A stretch of 64,000 nt of DNA from Alkalinema pantanalense. GTDB taxonomy: Bacteria; Cyanobacteriota; Cyanobacteriia; Leptolyngbyales; Leptolyngbyaceae. A model generated the notes under the pieces. The model had not been told where the DNA came from. It made no database searches and saw only the letters and a list, made by a program, of their open reading frames with translations. Below are positions 42,382-51,629 of this stretch, one piece after another. Each line of letters starts with the position of its first letter. Position 1 is the stretch's first letter. The stretch covers positions 32,093 to 96,092 of the forward strand of contig NZ_JBLZFX010000013.1 in the NCBI RefSeq assembly GCF_050753345.1, written 5' to 3'. Made by a program: the position numbers and the translations under genes.

Positions 42382-43359
42382 ATGGATCTCAGTCTGGTTG
42401 CGTCAAATTTCTTGAACCCGCCTGTTTTATTCTTCTTTTTAGGGATGCTGGCGGTTTTTGTCAAATCGGATCTAGAGATTCCTCAACCGATTCCTAAGTT
42501 TTTTTCATTGTATCTTCTGATCGCGATCGGGTTTAAGGGCGGCGTTGAGTTAGCCAACAGCGGTATTAGTCAGGATGTGGTTCTCACAGTTCTCGCTGCC
42601 GTTTTCATGTCCTGTGCGGTTCCCGTCTACACCTACTTCATCCTGCGCCTGAAATTAGACGCCTACAACGCCTCCGCGATCGCGGCTACCTATGGCGCGA
42701 TCAGTGCCGTTACATTCATCACTGCCAATGCCTTTCTTGAGCAATTGCAAATCCCCTCCGATGGTTATATGGTGGCGGCGCTGGCCTTGATGGAATCCCC
42801 TGCAATTATTGTTGGCCTGATTTTGGTACAAATCTTTGCGGCAAAACGGGAAGCAGACCAAGCCATTAGCTGGGGCGAGGTGCTTCAAGAATCGTTTCTC
42901 AATGGTTCCGTGTTTTTGTTGTTTGGTAGCATCGCGATCGGTTTACTCACTGGAGAACACGGCTATGAAAAAGTGAAACCGTTTATTGGCGATATGTTCT
43001 ACGGCGCGTTGATGTTCTTTCTCTTAGATATGGGCTTAATTGCAGCTAAGCGGATTCAGGATTTGAAGAAAACAGGAGTCTTTCTCATTTCATTCTCGAT
43101 TTTAATTCCGATTGTTAATGCAATTCTCGGAAGTGGGATTGCTTATTTTATTCATATGTCTAAGGGCGATGCCCTACTATTTGCTGTTCTGTGTGCTAGT
43201 GCATCCTATATTGCAGTTCCTGCCGCTATGAGGATGTCGGTGCCAGAGGCAAATCCGAGTCTTTATATTTCCACAGCCCTAGCGGTCACTTTTCCCTTTA
43301 ATATTATCTTTGGTATTCCGTTGTATCTCTACGGTATCAACCTATTTTGGCCAATTTAG
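42382..43359 (+). CDS. sbtA: SbtA-family sodium-dependent bicarbonate transporter
   Basis: 325 residues from the ATG at 42382, preceded by an AGTAGGG-type ribosome-binding site. The same frame is open back to 42172, but that part runs through the tRNA-Arg gene on the other strand and cannot be protein. The family start is MDLSLVASNFLNPPVLFFFLGMLAVFVKSDLEIPQPIPKF in shorter segments; the second half has ATYGAISAVTFITAN and ASYIAVPAAMRMSVPEANPSLY. About ten membrane helices in two inverted halves import bicarbonate with sodium for carbon concentration. The chain is shorter than classical SbtA, mainly in the central cytoplasmic loop, and no sbtB is adjacent. Confidence 0.92.
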   Translation: MDLSLVASNFLNPPVLFFFLGMLAVFVKSDLEIPQPIPKFFSLYLLIAIGFKGGVELANSGISQDVVLTVLAAVFMSCAVPVYTYFILRLKLDAYNASAIAATYGAISAVTFITANAFLEQLQIPSDGYMVAALALMESPAIIVGLILVQIFAAKREADQAISWGEVLQESFLNGSVFLLFGSIAIGLLTGEHGYEKVKPFIGDMFYGALMFFLLDMGLIAAKRIQDLKKTGVFLISFSILIPIVNAILGSGIAYFIHMSKGDALLFAVLCASASYIAVPAAMRMSVPEANPSLYISTALAVTFPFNIIFGIPLYLYGINLFWPI

Positions 43360-43424
43360 TTATTTGGCCAATTGAGTTACATCAGGTTTATCGAGAGATT
43401 GATAGAAGGGATGGGTTCAAAAAA

Positions 43425-44195
43425 TTACCGTCCCAAGCGATAGCCAAACCCCCGGACAGTAATGAGATATTGCGGATCACTGGGGTCTAACTCTAGTTTT
43501 TCCCGCAGCCAACGAATGTGCACATCCACCGTCTTACTGTCGCCGACGTAGTCCGGCCCCCATGCCTTTTCCAAGAGTTGCTCCCGTGACCAGACCCGTC
43601 GAGGGTTTCGCATAAAAATTTCCAGCAAGCGAAACTCCTTGGGAGAGACATTGACTTCCTTCCCCCGAACCGTAACACGGCATTCCTGGGGATAAAGGGT
43701 AATTTCGCCGATCGTAATGGGTTGCTGTTGGGGATTGATTTGGGGGACTTGCCGTCGGCGCAATAGAGCTCGACAGCGGGCAATTAATTCCCGCATTCCG
43801 AAGGGCTTAGGTAAATAGTCATCGGCTCCAATTTCTAACCCAACAACCCGATCGATTTCCGTGGCCTTCGCACTCAGCATCAGCACCGGCATTTGGTATC
43901 CTTCCCGTCGCAGCATCCGACAGATATCCAGGCCATTGACATAGGGCAGCATCAGATCCAAAACAACCAGATCAAATCGTGCGATCGGGGCTGGATTAGC
44001 GGAAGAACGATTTCCTCCCGACTGCGAAACAATCATTTCTAGCGCCATGCGTCCATCGCGGACAACGGTAACTTCAAAGCCTTCCTGGGTCAGGGCAAGG
44101 GCAACGGTTTCAGAAATTGTTTCTTCATCTTCAATCAGAAGAATTTGCGCAGTATTGTGTGGAAAGAAGGAGTATGGACTATTCGAGGCATCCAT
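43425..44195 (-). CDS. OmpR/PhoB-family response regulator
   Basis: 256 residues. In the receiver domain (about 17-140) the phosphorylation site is Asp80 (LVVLDLMLP), with the acidic pair in LIEDEE and the Lys in YLPKPFG. The winged-helix DNA-binding domain spans about 155-256, with SPKEFRLLEIFMRNPRRVWSRE and VDVHIRWLREKLE. A Ser/Asn/Ala-rich insert (about 58-73) separates two receiver elements, as in several cyanobacterial regulators. No histidine kinase is adjacent. The target genes cannot be told; the phosphate operon 6 kb away is one possibility. Confidence 0.92.
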   Translation of the reverse strand: MDASNSPYSFFPHNTAQILLIEDEETISETVALALTQEGFEVTVVRDGRMALEMIVSQSGGNRSSANPAPIARFDLVVLDLMLPYVNGLDICRMLRREGYQMPVLMLSAKATEIDRVVGLEIGADDYLPKPFGMRELIARCRALLRRRQVPQINPQQQPITIGEITLYPQECRVTVRGKEVNVSPKEFRLLEIFMRNPRRVWSREQLLEKAWGPDYVGDSKTVDVHIRWLREKLELDPSDPQYLITVRGFGYRLGR

Positions 44196-44366
44196 GCATT
44201 GATTGACAGGCTAATCGTTGCTTGGAGTTATCCTATCATCGTTAGTGCAGGATTGATGCTGCCTAATTCATTGGCGATCGTGATTAAATAACTTGTTAAC
44301 CTGAATTTCTCAATCTGATTACCTTCTCTTAATCAATTGCTGGAGATCCTTCGATAGTCTACTTAA

Positions 44367-45182
44367 ATGCCCTCTTCATCTCCCTATGGTTTGATCATGG
44401 TGTGCCGCAAAATAGTAGCTTCTCTCCCAGTCCGTTGTTGCCTTATGAGCCTTCTAGGGATATTGGCTGGGTGTTTGACTGGTTGCAATCCCCCCTTGGA
44501 CATGGCACAAGTAGAAAAAAACATTCAGCAGAAATTGGTGCAACAGGGGGCTGGGTCTGTGAAAATGGTCGTTTGCCCAGAAAATCTGCAATCTAAAGAA
44601 GGGCAGACCTTTACTTGTACCGCGATTTTTGAGTCGGGGAATGGGGCTGATATGGAAGTGCGCCAAACTGATCGGGAAGGGCAGGTTAGTTGGGAAATTC
44701 CCAGCGTGAAAGGCTTGGTGAATCTAGCCCAAGTCCACCAAGTGATTCAGGCAGGCTTGCAAGGGGATCTGGGCGAGGTCACGGTGGATTGTGGTGCAAT
44801 GACGCCCTATCGAACGGTCAATCCTGGTGATCAGTTTGAGTGTGAAGTAACCCGACGATCGCAGTCCCCAACTCCAATTTCTGCGGATCAATCCAGCAAA
44901 ACAAATCCCGCAGCTCAACCAACGGACAAGCTATCTGATAAGCTCAAAGCTCCGCAAATTAAAGAACCCGAAAAAGTAGCAGTCACGATCTCGCCTTCTG
45001 GGGATATCAACTGGCAACGGCTGATCTCCACCATGGCTCCCCCAGCGAAGGGCCGCCAGCCCCAAGAGACGAAGTCTACGCCTAACAGTTCTACGGTCAC
45101 ACAGGCTCACGATCGGACAACGACGGCGGCTCCCCCTAGCCAAGTGGTCATTCCAGAAACGCCAGAAGATTATGATTCTTAG
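44367..45182 (+). CDS. Lipoprotein with two DUF4333-like domains
   Basis: 271 residues; a start at Met11 (44397) is also possible. An N-terminal hydrophobic helix ends in the lipobox LTGC (Cys about 40), so it should be lipid-anchored outside the inner membrane. Two similar domains follow, VEKNIQQKLVQQGAGSVKMVVCPENL with FTCTAIF, and VHQVIQAGLQGDLGEVTVDCG with FECEVTR; each contains a Cys pair. The C-terminal third is Pro/Thr/Lys-rich and probably disordered. DUF4333 proteins have no known function. Confidence 0.8.
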   Translation: MPSSSPYGLIMVCRKIVASLPVRCCLMSLLGILAGCLTGCNPPLDMAQVEKNIQQKLVQQGAGSVKMVVCPENLQSKEGQTFTCTAIFESGNGADMEVRQTDREGQVSWEIPSVKGLVNLAQVHQVIQAGLQGDLGEVTVDCGAMTPYRTVNPGDQFECEVTRRSQSPTPISADQSSKTNPAAQPTDKLSDKLKAPQIKEPEKVAVTISPSGDINWQRLISTMAPPAKGRQPQETKSTPNSSTVTQAHDRTTTAAPPSQVVIPETPEDYDS

Positions 45183-45249
45183 AAGAATGCCTCGTCCCCA
45201 TTGAACAAGGCATGATTGCAAGTTAAGGTGAGAGGCACTTGTGCTGAAA

Positions 45250-48200
45250 TCAGCCCCATCCACCCCCACCAGGGGTTTCAATCACAAAGGTATCTCCGGG
45301 CTGCATCTCCACCTCGGCTTGACTGCCTAGGGATTCGATCGTGCCATCCCGCCGTTGTACGGTGTTCCGCCCGATCTCGCCGGGTTGCCCTCCGTTTAAC
45401 CCAAAGGGCGGAATCCGACGATGGCCCGAGAGAATCGCCGCCGTCATCGGTTCGCGGAACTGAATTCGACGAATCACTCCATTACCGCCGCAATATTGGC
45501 CGAGGCCACCGCTGTGGGGTCGGAGGGCGAATTCCTGCACTAGTACCGGAAACCGCCATTCCAACACCTCAGGATCGGTGAGGCGGGAATTGGTCATGTG
45601 GGTTTGCACCGCATCCGTCCCGTCAAAGGTTGGCCCAGCACCGGAACCGCCACAAATTGTTTCGTAATACTGGTAGCGATCGTTGCCGAAGGTGAAATTA
45701 TTCATGGTGCCCTGGGAAGCCGCCATCACTTGCAACGCACCATACAAGGCATTGGCGATCGCTTGGGAGGTTTCCACATTGCCCGCCACCACCGCAGCGG
45801 GATAGGTGGGATTGAGCAAGCAGCCTGCGGGAACACGGATATCCAACGGTTTGAGACACCCAGCGTTCAACGGAATTTCGTCTTCGACTAACGTGCGGAA
45901 GACGTAGAGAACTACGGCTTTGCAAATGGCTAAGGGTGCGTTTAAATTGGTGGCCTGTTGGGGTGACGTGCCCGTAAAGTCGATGCATGCATTGCGGTTG
46001 GCAGGGTCGATCGTGACCTTCACGTGAATCACACAACCATCATCCATCACATAGCTAAATTCTCCATCCTGTAATTGTTCAATCACCCGACGTACCGCAG
46101 CTTCCGCATTATTTTGAACATGCTGCATATAGGCTTGAACCGTTGTCAATCCATAGTGTTCCACCATGCGCCGGAGTTCCTGGACTCCCCGTTCATTGGC
46201 AGCAATTTGTGCCCGTAAATCCGCAAGATTTTGCACCGGATTGCGCACGGGATAGGGGCCAGTGTTGAGTAATTCCAAAAGTTCCACTTCCTGGAATTGT
46301 CCCTGGCTGACTAAACAAAAGTTATCCAGCAGAATCCCTTCCTCCGCGATCGTGCGACTGTAGGGCGGCATGGAACCGGGCGTAATCCCGCCAATATCGG
46401 CATGGTGTCCCCGTGAGGCGACGTAAAAGCTGGGTTGGGAGGATGCTTCGAGGAATACAGGCGTGATCACGGTGATATCAGGTAAGTGAGTGCCGCCGTT
46501 ATAGGGATTGTTCGATACATAAACATCCCCCGCTTGTAGCGTTTGCCCCTTAGCGTCAATTAAACTGCGAACACTCTCGCTCATGGAACCCAAATGCACC
46601 GGAATATGGGGTGCATTGGCGACTAGCTGACCCTGCGTGTCGAAAATGGCACAGGAAAAGTCTAGACGTTCCTTGATGTTGACGGAATAGCTGGTATTTT
46701 GTAGCGTGATGCCCATTTCTTCAGCGATCGCGCGTACCAGGTTGTTGAAAATTTCCAGCAGGACAGGATCGGGTGTTGTGTCATCTATAGTCCGGGAAAC
46801 GATACTGGAGATCGATCGATTGCTATCTTCACCATCGTGTCGAAGTATCAAGTGATTACGATCGGTTAATTCGGCGTTCCATCCGGGTTCAATGACGTTG
46901 GTTCCGGTGGGTTCAATGATTAAGGCAGGGCCAGTAAGGGAATCTCCTGGTTGTAAGTCCGATCGGGTGTAAACCGGGGTTTCCCACCAACGATCGCGGG
47001 TGTAAATGGTGACGCTGGCGATCGGGGTGAGCGATCGGTCAGGCTGGCGCGAAATCCTGGGTTCAGTGGGTAGATCGGTTTGGCCGATGACTTCTAAGGC
47101 AACGGCTTCGGCAATTAACCCTTTATCCGGCATCGTAAATCCGTAGCGTTGCTGGTAGCGCTGCTCAAATTGATGGCGCATTTCGGCGAGTTCACTCCAG
47201 GGAACCCCGATCGTTGAATCGGTTCCTGCATATTTCAGGTAAACCGTTTGTTGAATTTGGATGCGATCGGGATCAATGCCTTGGGATTCCATTTCTGTGC
47301 GGCCAGTGATGCCTAAATGGTTTAACGCATTTTCTAATTGTGGGATAACGGCGGGTTCTAAAGGGAGTTCGATCGCCTGTTCCTTCAGCATTCGCAAATC
47401 CGCCAAACCCATGCCATAGGCAGATAGTACTCCAGCGTAGGGATGAATCAGAATCTGTTGCATTCCCAGGGCTTCTGCAATCAGGCAGGCGTGCTGGCCC
47501 CCCGCTCCCCCAAAGCAACAAAGGGTATATTCACCCACGTCATAGCCCCGCTGCACGGAAATCTTTTTAATCGCATTGGCCATTTTGTCGATCGCGATGG
47601 CGAGAAATCCCGCTGCCACCTGTTCCGGACTGCGGCGATCGCCCGTTGCGGTGTGAATGTCTGCGGCGAGTTCCTGAAAGCGTTGCTGGACAATTTCAGT
47701 ATCTAAGGGCAGATCCCCCGATCGGCCAAATACCGCCGGGAAAAAGGCCGCTTGCAACTTGCCTACCATGACATTGCAGTCCGTGACCGTTAACGGCCCG
47801 CCCCGCCGATAGCAGGCAGGCCCAGGATTAGCCCCCGCCGACTCTGGGCCAACGCGATAGCGCGCCCCATCGAACTGCAAAATGGAACCGCCCCCCGCTG
47901 CCACGGTATGAATCATCATCATCGGTGCCCGTAGCCGCACTCCCGCGACTTCCGTTTCCAAGGTGCGCTCGTATTCGCCGTTAAAGTGGGACACATCCGT
48001 TGACGTGCCGCCCATATCAAAGCCAATGATGCGATCGAACCCGGCCATGGTACTGGTTTTGACCGCGCCGACAATGCCCCCCGCTGGCCCGGAGAGAATG
48101 CTGTCCTTGCCCTGAAAGCGGTGGGCGTCTACTAGTCCTCCGTTGGACTGCATAAACATGAGTTTGGGGGATAGGGGGGGCGTCGGGTGGGGAGGATTGA

Positions 48201-48948
48201 ATTTGTTCGCTAACGGTGTATGTTCCAGTTGCGCGGCCACCCGATCGACGTAGCGCCGCAGAATCGGCGAGAGGTAAGCATCCACCACGGTGGTATCGCC
48301 TCGGCTGACCAGTTTCATCAGGGGGCTAACCTCATGGGACACCGAAACTTGGGTAAACCCCAGCCGCCTTACCAACTCTGCCACTTGCTGTTCATGGGCC
48401 GGATAGCGATAGCCATGGAGAAAGGCGATCGCGCAGGAGCGAATGCCAGCGTCGTAGGCGGCTTGCAGGACTTGGATGAGGCGATCGTCTATGTGCAGCG
48501 GTTGCAGAACTTCCCCTTGGGCGCTGTGGCGTTCCTGCACTTCAATCACCTGTTCATAGAGCATTTCCGGCAAGACAATTTGCCGTGCAAAAATGTTAGG
48601 CCGATGTTGATAGCCAATGCGTAGCGCATCCCGGAAGCCTTGGGTGATGAGTAAAACGGTGCGATCGCCCTTGCGTTCGAGTAAGGCATTGGTGGCCACT
48701 GTGGTTCCCATTTTCACCGCTGCGATGCGATCGGCGGGGAGGGGTTCGCCATCGGGAATGCCCATCAGTTCACGAATCCCTTGAATGGCGGCATCGTCGT
48801 AGCGTTCGGGATTTTCTGAGAGCAGCTTGTGCAGCACGATCGTGCCATCGGGGCGTTGGGCAACGATGTCGGTAAACGTGCCTCCCCGATCGATGCCAAA
48901 CTGCCATTTGGGTTGGGATTGAGCGTGATCTGGATTTGATGCTTGCAT
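45250..48948 (-). CDS. 5-oxoprolinase (ATP-hydrolysing), HyuA-HyuB fusion
   Basis: 1232 residues. The HyuA half (about 1-700) has FGIDRGGTFTDIVAQ (residues 17-31), the acetokinase-like phosphate sites IIGFDMGGTSTDVSHF and GGGSILQFDGARYRVGP. The HyuB half (about 725-1232) has NIKERLDFSCAIFD, HLPDITVITPVF, and ends with the glycine-rich PGGGGWG. The enzyme opens 5-oxoproline to glutamate with ATP, part of the gamma-glutamyl cycle. Full-length fusions are typical of the oxoprolinase group; hydantoinase activity is the alternative. A LysR gene is transcribed divergently 211 bp away and may control it. Confidence 0.93.
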   Translation of the reverse strand: MQASNPDHAQSQPKWQFGIDRGGTFTDIVAQRPDGTIVLHKLLSENPERYDDAAIQGIRELMGIPDGEPLPADRIAAVKMGTTVATNALLERKGDRTVLLITQGFRDALRIGYQHRPNIFARQIVLPEMLYEQVIEVQERHSAQGEVLQPLHIDDRLIQVLQAAYDAGIRSCAIAFLHGYRYPAHEQQVAELVRRLGFTQVSVSHEVSPLMKLVSRGDTTVVDAYLSPILRRYVDRVAAQLEHTPLANKFNPPHPTPPLSPKLMFMQSNGGLVDAHRFQGKDSILSGPAGGIVGAVKTSTMAGFDRIIGFDMGGTSTDVSHFNGEYERTLETEVAGVRLRAPMMMIHTVAAGGGSILQFDGARYRVGPESAGANPGPACYRRGGPLTVTDCNVMVGKLQAAFFPAVFGRSGDLPLDTEIVQQRFQELAADIHTATGDRRSPEQVAAGFLAIAIDKMANAIKKISVQRGYDVGEYTLCCFGGAGGQHACLIAEALGMQQILIHPYAGVLSAYGMGLADLRMLKEQAIELPLEPAVIPQLENALNHLGITGRTEMESQGIDPDRIQIQQTVYLKYAGTDSTIGVPWSELAEMRHQFEQRYQQRYGFTMPDKGLIAEAVALEVIGQTDLPTEPRISRQPDRSLTPIASVTIYTRDRWWETPVYTRSDLQPGDSLTGPALIIEPTGTNVIEPGWNAELTDRNHLILRHDGEDSNRSISSIVSRTIDDTTPDPVLLEIFNNLVRAIAEEMGITLQNTSYSVNIKERLDFSCAIFDTQGQLVANAPHIPVHLGSMSESVRSLIDAKGQTLQAGDVYVSNNPYNGGTHLPDITVITPVFLEASSQPSFYVASRGHHADIGGITPGSMPPYSRTIAEEGILLDNFCLVSQGQFQEVELLELLNTGPYPVRNPVQNLADLRAQIAANERGVQELRRMVEHYGLTTVQAYMQHVQNNAEAAVRRVIEQLQDGEFSYVMDDGCVIHVKVTIDPANRNACIDFTGTSPQQATNLNAPLAICKAVVLYVFRTLVEDEIPLNAGCLKPLDIRVPAGCLLNPTYPAAVVAGNVETSQAIANALYGALQVMAASQGTMNNFTFGNDRYQYYETICGGSGAGPTFDGTDAVQTHMTNSRLTDPEVLEWRFPVLVQEFALRPHSGGLGQYCGGNGVIRRIQFREPMTAAILSGHRRIPPFGLNGGQPGEIGRNTVQRRDGTIESLGSQAEVEMQPGDTFVIETPGGGGWG

Positions 48949-48995
48949 GATGAAAATTCCCTTGTTCGTGATTGTGTTGAGTATTAACAGATAGC

Positions 48996-49012
48996 GATAT
49001 TTTTGAAATATC
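48996..49012. promoter_or_regulatory. Palindrome in the oxoprolinase/LysR divergent spacer
   Basis: GATATTT-TTG-AAATATC (48996-49012) is a perfect inverted repeat of 7-bp arms and fits the T-N11-A pattern of LysR-type binding sites. It lies 48 bp before the oxoprolinase start and about 150 bp before the regulator gene. A weaker AAAATATCGTTAGCAATAT segment lies directly before the LysR start. Confidence 0.5.
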
Positions 49013-49159
49013 TTTTTGATTTTTATACGTTTATTTATGTAGCTGATGGTGTAACGTTAGTCTTAACCGCAATTCCTACAAAACCGATCTCCTTTACTTT
49101 AGAAACCAGATCCCGTTGTTTCAAGGGTCATTTGGTAAACCTAAAATATCGTTAGCAAT

Positions 49160-50122
49160 ATGGTAGGAATTGCGATGCTGGATCTTGGTCAACCCAATCT
49201 TTCACAACCCAATCTTTCCCAACTCAGCCAACTGGAACTGCGGCAACTCTGCTACTTTGTGACGATCGTTGCCAATGGCAATAACTTTAGTCGTGCAGCG
49301 GAGCAGTTACACATCGAGCAAGCTCCCCTGAGCCAGCGCATTCGAGCCTTGGAAAAGCGGCTGAATGTGGAATTGTTCGATCGTCGCCATCGCCCCGTCC
49401 AACTGACACCCGCCGGAGCCGTTTTCTACCAACAGCTTCAGAGTAGCCTCGCCCAACTTCAACAGGCGATCGAACAAGCCCAACGGACACAGCGGGGGGA
49501 ACTGGGGGTGTTGCGGCTGGGAATCGCCAGTTCCGTGGCTAACAGCCTTTTGCCGAACCTCCTGCGTCAATTTCGCGATCGTTATCCCCTCGTCACACTG
49601 GAACTGCATGAACTCACCGCCCAGCAACAAATTCAAGCCCTGCACGATCGGCAGTTGGACATTGGCTTAGAAGCCTTTCCCAGCTTGGTAGACCGAGATC
49701 GTAACTGGAAGCAACAGGTGATTGCCCAGGAGTCTTTAGTTCTGGCCTTACCGATCGAGCATCCCCTAGCGACCCAAGCCCACATTCCCCTACGGTCGAT
49801 CGCCCAGGAGCCAATTATTCTGCCTTCCCTCGCCGCGTTCCCGTTTTACCACGCCTTTATTACCGCTTGCATTGAAGCTGGCTTCCAACCCCAGGTTGTG
49901 CAAACTACGACGGCAACCTGGTTATTGACAATTTTAGGAATGGTTGTGGCCGGGATGGGGGTGGCGGTGCTGCCCAGTAATGTTCTAACCGTCCAGCGCC
50001 AGGGCATTCTGTATCGAGAAATTGCCGATCTCCCCCTCACCCGCGAAATTTCCGCCCTCTGGAATGCGGATCACGCTTCGATCGTGCTTGAAAATTTCCT
50101 TAGTCTATTGATTAGAGATTGA
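49160..50122 (+). CDS. LysR-family transcriptional regulator
   Basis: 320 residues. The N-terminal winged helix-turn-helix (about 25-85) includes LRQLCYFVTIVANGNNFSRAAEQLHIEQAPLSQRIRALE in consecutive helices and the LFDRRHRPVQLTPAG wing. The effector-binding domain has LGVLRLGIASSVANSLLPNLL and two lobes ending near the C-terminus. The first 20 residues hold an unusual QPNLSQPNLSQLSQLE repeat. It is divergent from the 5-oxoprolinase gene and is a natural candidate for its regulator; the inducer is unknown. Confidence 0.92.
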   Translation: MVGIAMLDLGQPNLSQPNLSQLSQLELRQLCYFVTIVANGNNFSRAAEQLHIEQAPLSQRIRALEKRLNVELFDRRHRPVQLTPAGAVFYQQLQSSLAQLQQAIEQAQRTQRGELGVLRLGIASSVANSLLPNLLRQFRDRYPLVTLELHELTAQQQIQALHDRQLDIGLEAFPSLVDRDRNWKQQVIAQESLVLALPIEHPLATQAHIPLRSIAQEPIILPSLAAFPFYHAFITACIEAGFQPQVVQTTTATWLLTILGMVVAGMGVAVLPSNVLTVQRQGILYREIADLPLTREISALWNADHASIVLENFLSLLIRD

Positions 50123-50245
50123 TCCGGGATGAATGATTGCCTCGATCGAGTCCAAATCATTACGCCCTAGAAAGTATGGAGACAGATTCCTGACATGCTG
50201 ACATTACGACTATTTGACAGAGCCCTAAGGATTTGCTTTGAGGGC

Positions 50246-50329
50246 TTTAACGCGAATTTAATTTCAGCATAACGTTTGATTTTTTCTTTTTAACCAATTT
50301 ATAACTTCACATTGCTAGTCACTTAACCT
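50246..50329 (+). promoter_or_regulatory. Pho-box-like repeats upstream of pstS
   Basis: Cyanobacterial Pho boxes are PyTTAAPyPy(T/A) units at 11-bp steps. Two clusters are visible. At 50246-50275: TTTAACGC, TTTAATTT (exact fit) and CATAACGT. At 50289-50329: TTTAACCA (exact), TATAACTT (one mismatch), a poor unit, then CTTAACCT (exact). All units within a cluster keep the 8+3 spacing. The nearest lies about 175 bp before the pstS start, which fits activation by a PhoB/SphR-type regulator under phosphate limitation. Confidence 0.65.
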
Positions 50330-50503
50330 TAATTCTGTATTGTGAAAACGTCTTAGTGGATTTGCATCTACCTAGATGTATAGCTGAAAACAATCACTCG
50401 GGTGATGGCTTAAAATGCTGTTGTGTTACTGAGGTGATTATTTTTTGCTGAGTTATAGCGATGTCAGTGTAGTCACACAACCTTTCAGAAAGTAATCAGT
50501 ATT

Positions 50504-51484
50504 ATGTTTTCCCAGGTTTATCGCTTCATTACTGTAGGTGCAGTGGCTACGATCGCCTCGATCGTCGGTTTCTCCACCGCTGCCCAAGCTCAGGTCAAGG
50601 TTGACGGCTCCAGCACAGTGTTCCCCATTACGGAAGCGGCAGCAGCAGCTTTCCAAAAGTCTTCTGGACAGAAAGTGACCGTTGGTATTTCCGGAACGGG
50701 TGGCGGATTGAAGAAGTTCTGCAACGGCGAAACGGATATTTCCAACGCATCCCGTCCCATTCTAGAAAAGGAACTGAAACTCTGCAAAGAAAAGGGCATT
50801 AAGTTTATTGAAATCCCAGTGGCAATGGATGCGCTGACTGTGGTTGTTAGCCCCCAAAATAATTGGGCCAATAACTTGACGGCTGATCAGCTCAAGAAAA
50901 TCTGGGATGCAGGCAGCACCGTCAAAAACTGGAAGGAAGTGGATGGCAGCTTCCCCGATGCACCCTTGAAGCTGTTTGGGCCAGGGGCAGATTCCGGTAC
51001 CTTCGATTACTTCACTGAAGCCATCAACGGTAAGGCCAAGAAGAGCCGGACAGACTACACCGGAAGCGAAGATGATAACGTCCTGGTGCAAGGTGTTTCC
51101 CGCGACAAGAACGCGCTGGGCTACTTTGGTTTTGCTTACTACCAAAAGAATAATCGTCGGTTGAAAGCTGTTAAGGTCAATGGGGTGGAACCTTCCCTCG
51201 CAAATGTAACCAATGGGAGCTACCGTCCGCTATCCCGTCCGTTGTTCATCTATGTCAACGCGGACTCGGCCAAGAACAAGCAGCCTGTGAAATCCTTTGT
51301 GGAGTCTTACCTGAATGGAGCCTCGGGTTTTACGTCCAAGGTGGGCTATTTACCCTTGATCGATCAGGTGTATAGCGTCAGCAAAAAGCACCTGTCTGAA
51401 GGGAAAACAGGCACTCGCTTTGCGGGTAAAGAACCCACGAACTTGAAGATGGAAGATTTAGTCAAGATGGAACCTAAAGACTAA
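50504..51484 (+). CDS. pstS: Phosphate ABC transporter substrate-binding protein
   Basis: 326 residues. The signal peptide is FITVGAVATIASIVGFSTAAQA, with cleavage predicted near residue 29. The phosphate-binding segments are VDGSSTVFPITEAAAAAF, ISGTGGGLKKFCNGETDISNASRPI and FGPGADSGTFDYFTEAI. It binds phosphate in the periplasm and passes it to PstC/PstA. It is the first gene of the pstSCAB operon and follows Pho-box-like repeats. Confidence 0.96.
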   Translation: MFSQVYRFITVGAVATIASIVGFSTAAQAQVKVDGSSTVFPITEAAAAAFQKSSGQKVTVGISGTGGGLKKFCNGETDISNASRPILEKELKLCKEKGIKFIEIPVAMDALTVVVSPQNNWANNLTADQLKKIWDAGSTVKNWKEVDGSFPDAPLKLFGPGADSGTFDYFTEAINGKAKKSRTDYTGSEDDNVLVQGVSRDKNALGYFGFAYYQKNNRRLKAVKVNGVEPSLANVTNGSYRPLSRPLFIYVNADSAKNKQPVKSFVESYLNGASGFTSKVGYLPLIDQVYSVSKKHLSEGKTGTRFAGKEPTNLKMEDLVKMEPKD

Positions 51485-51534
51485 GTCCTGATTCAGCACG
51501 TTTTTCCATTCCGGCATGCAAGTGTCGCTGTTTC

Positions 51535-51576
51535 GAGACAAGGCTGTGTTGGGGGTTCTCAGAGCAGCTTTGTCTC
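51535..51576 (+). terminator. Hairpin between pstS and pstC
   Basis: GAGACAAGGCTG (51535-51546) pairs with CAGCTTTGTCTC (51565-51576) with one G-T pair. A TTCTTGG stretch rather than a T-run follows, so it may be a partial terminator or RNA-stabilising stem. Such a stem would let the binding protein be made in excess over the membrane parts. Confidence 0.55.
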
Positions 51577-51629
51577 TTCTTGGCATATAAATTTCTTTAT
51601 TTGCTGTAAATTTACTCCTCCCGTTCCCT

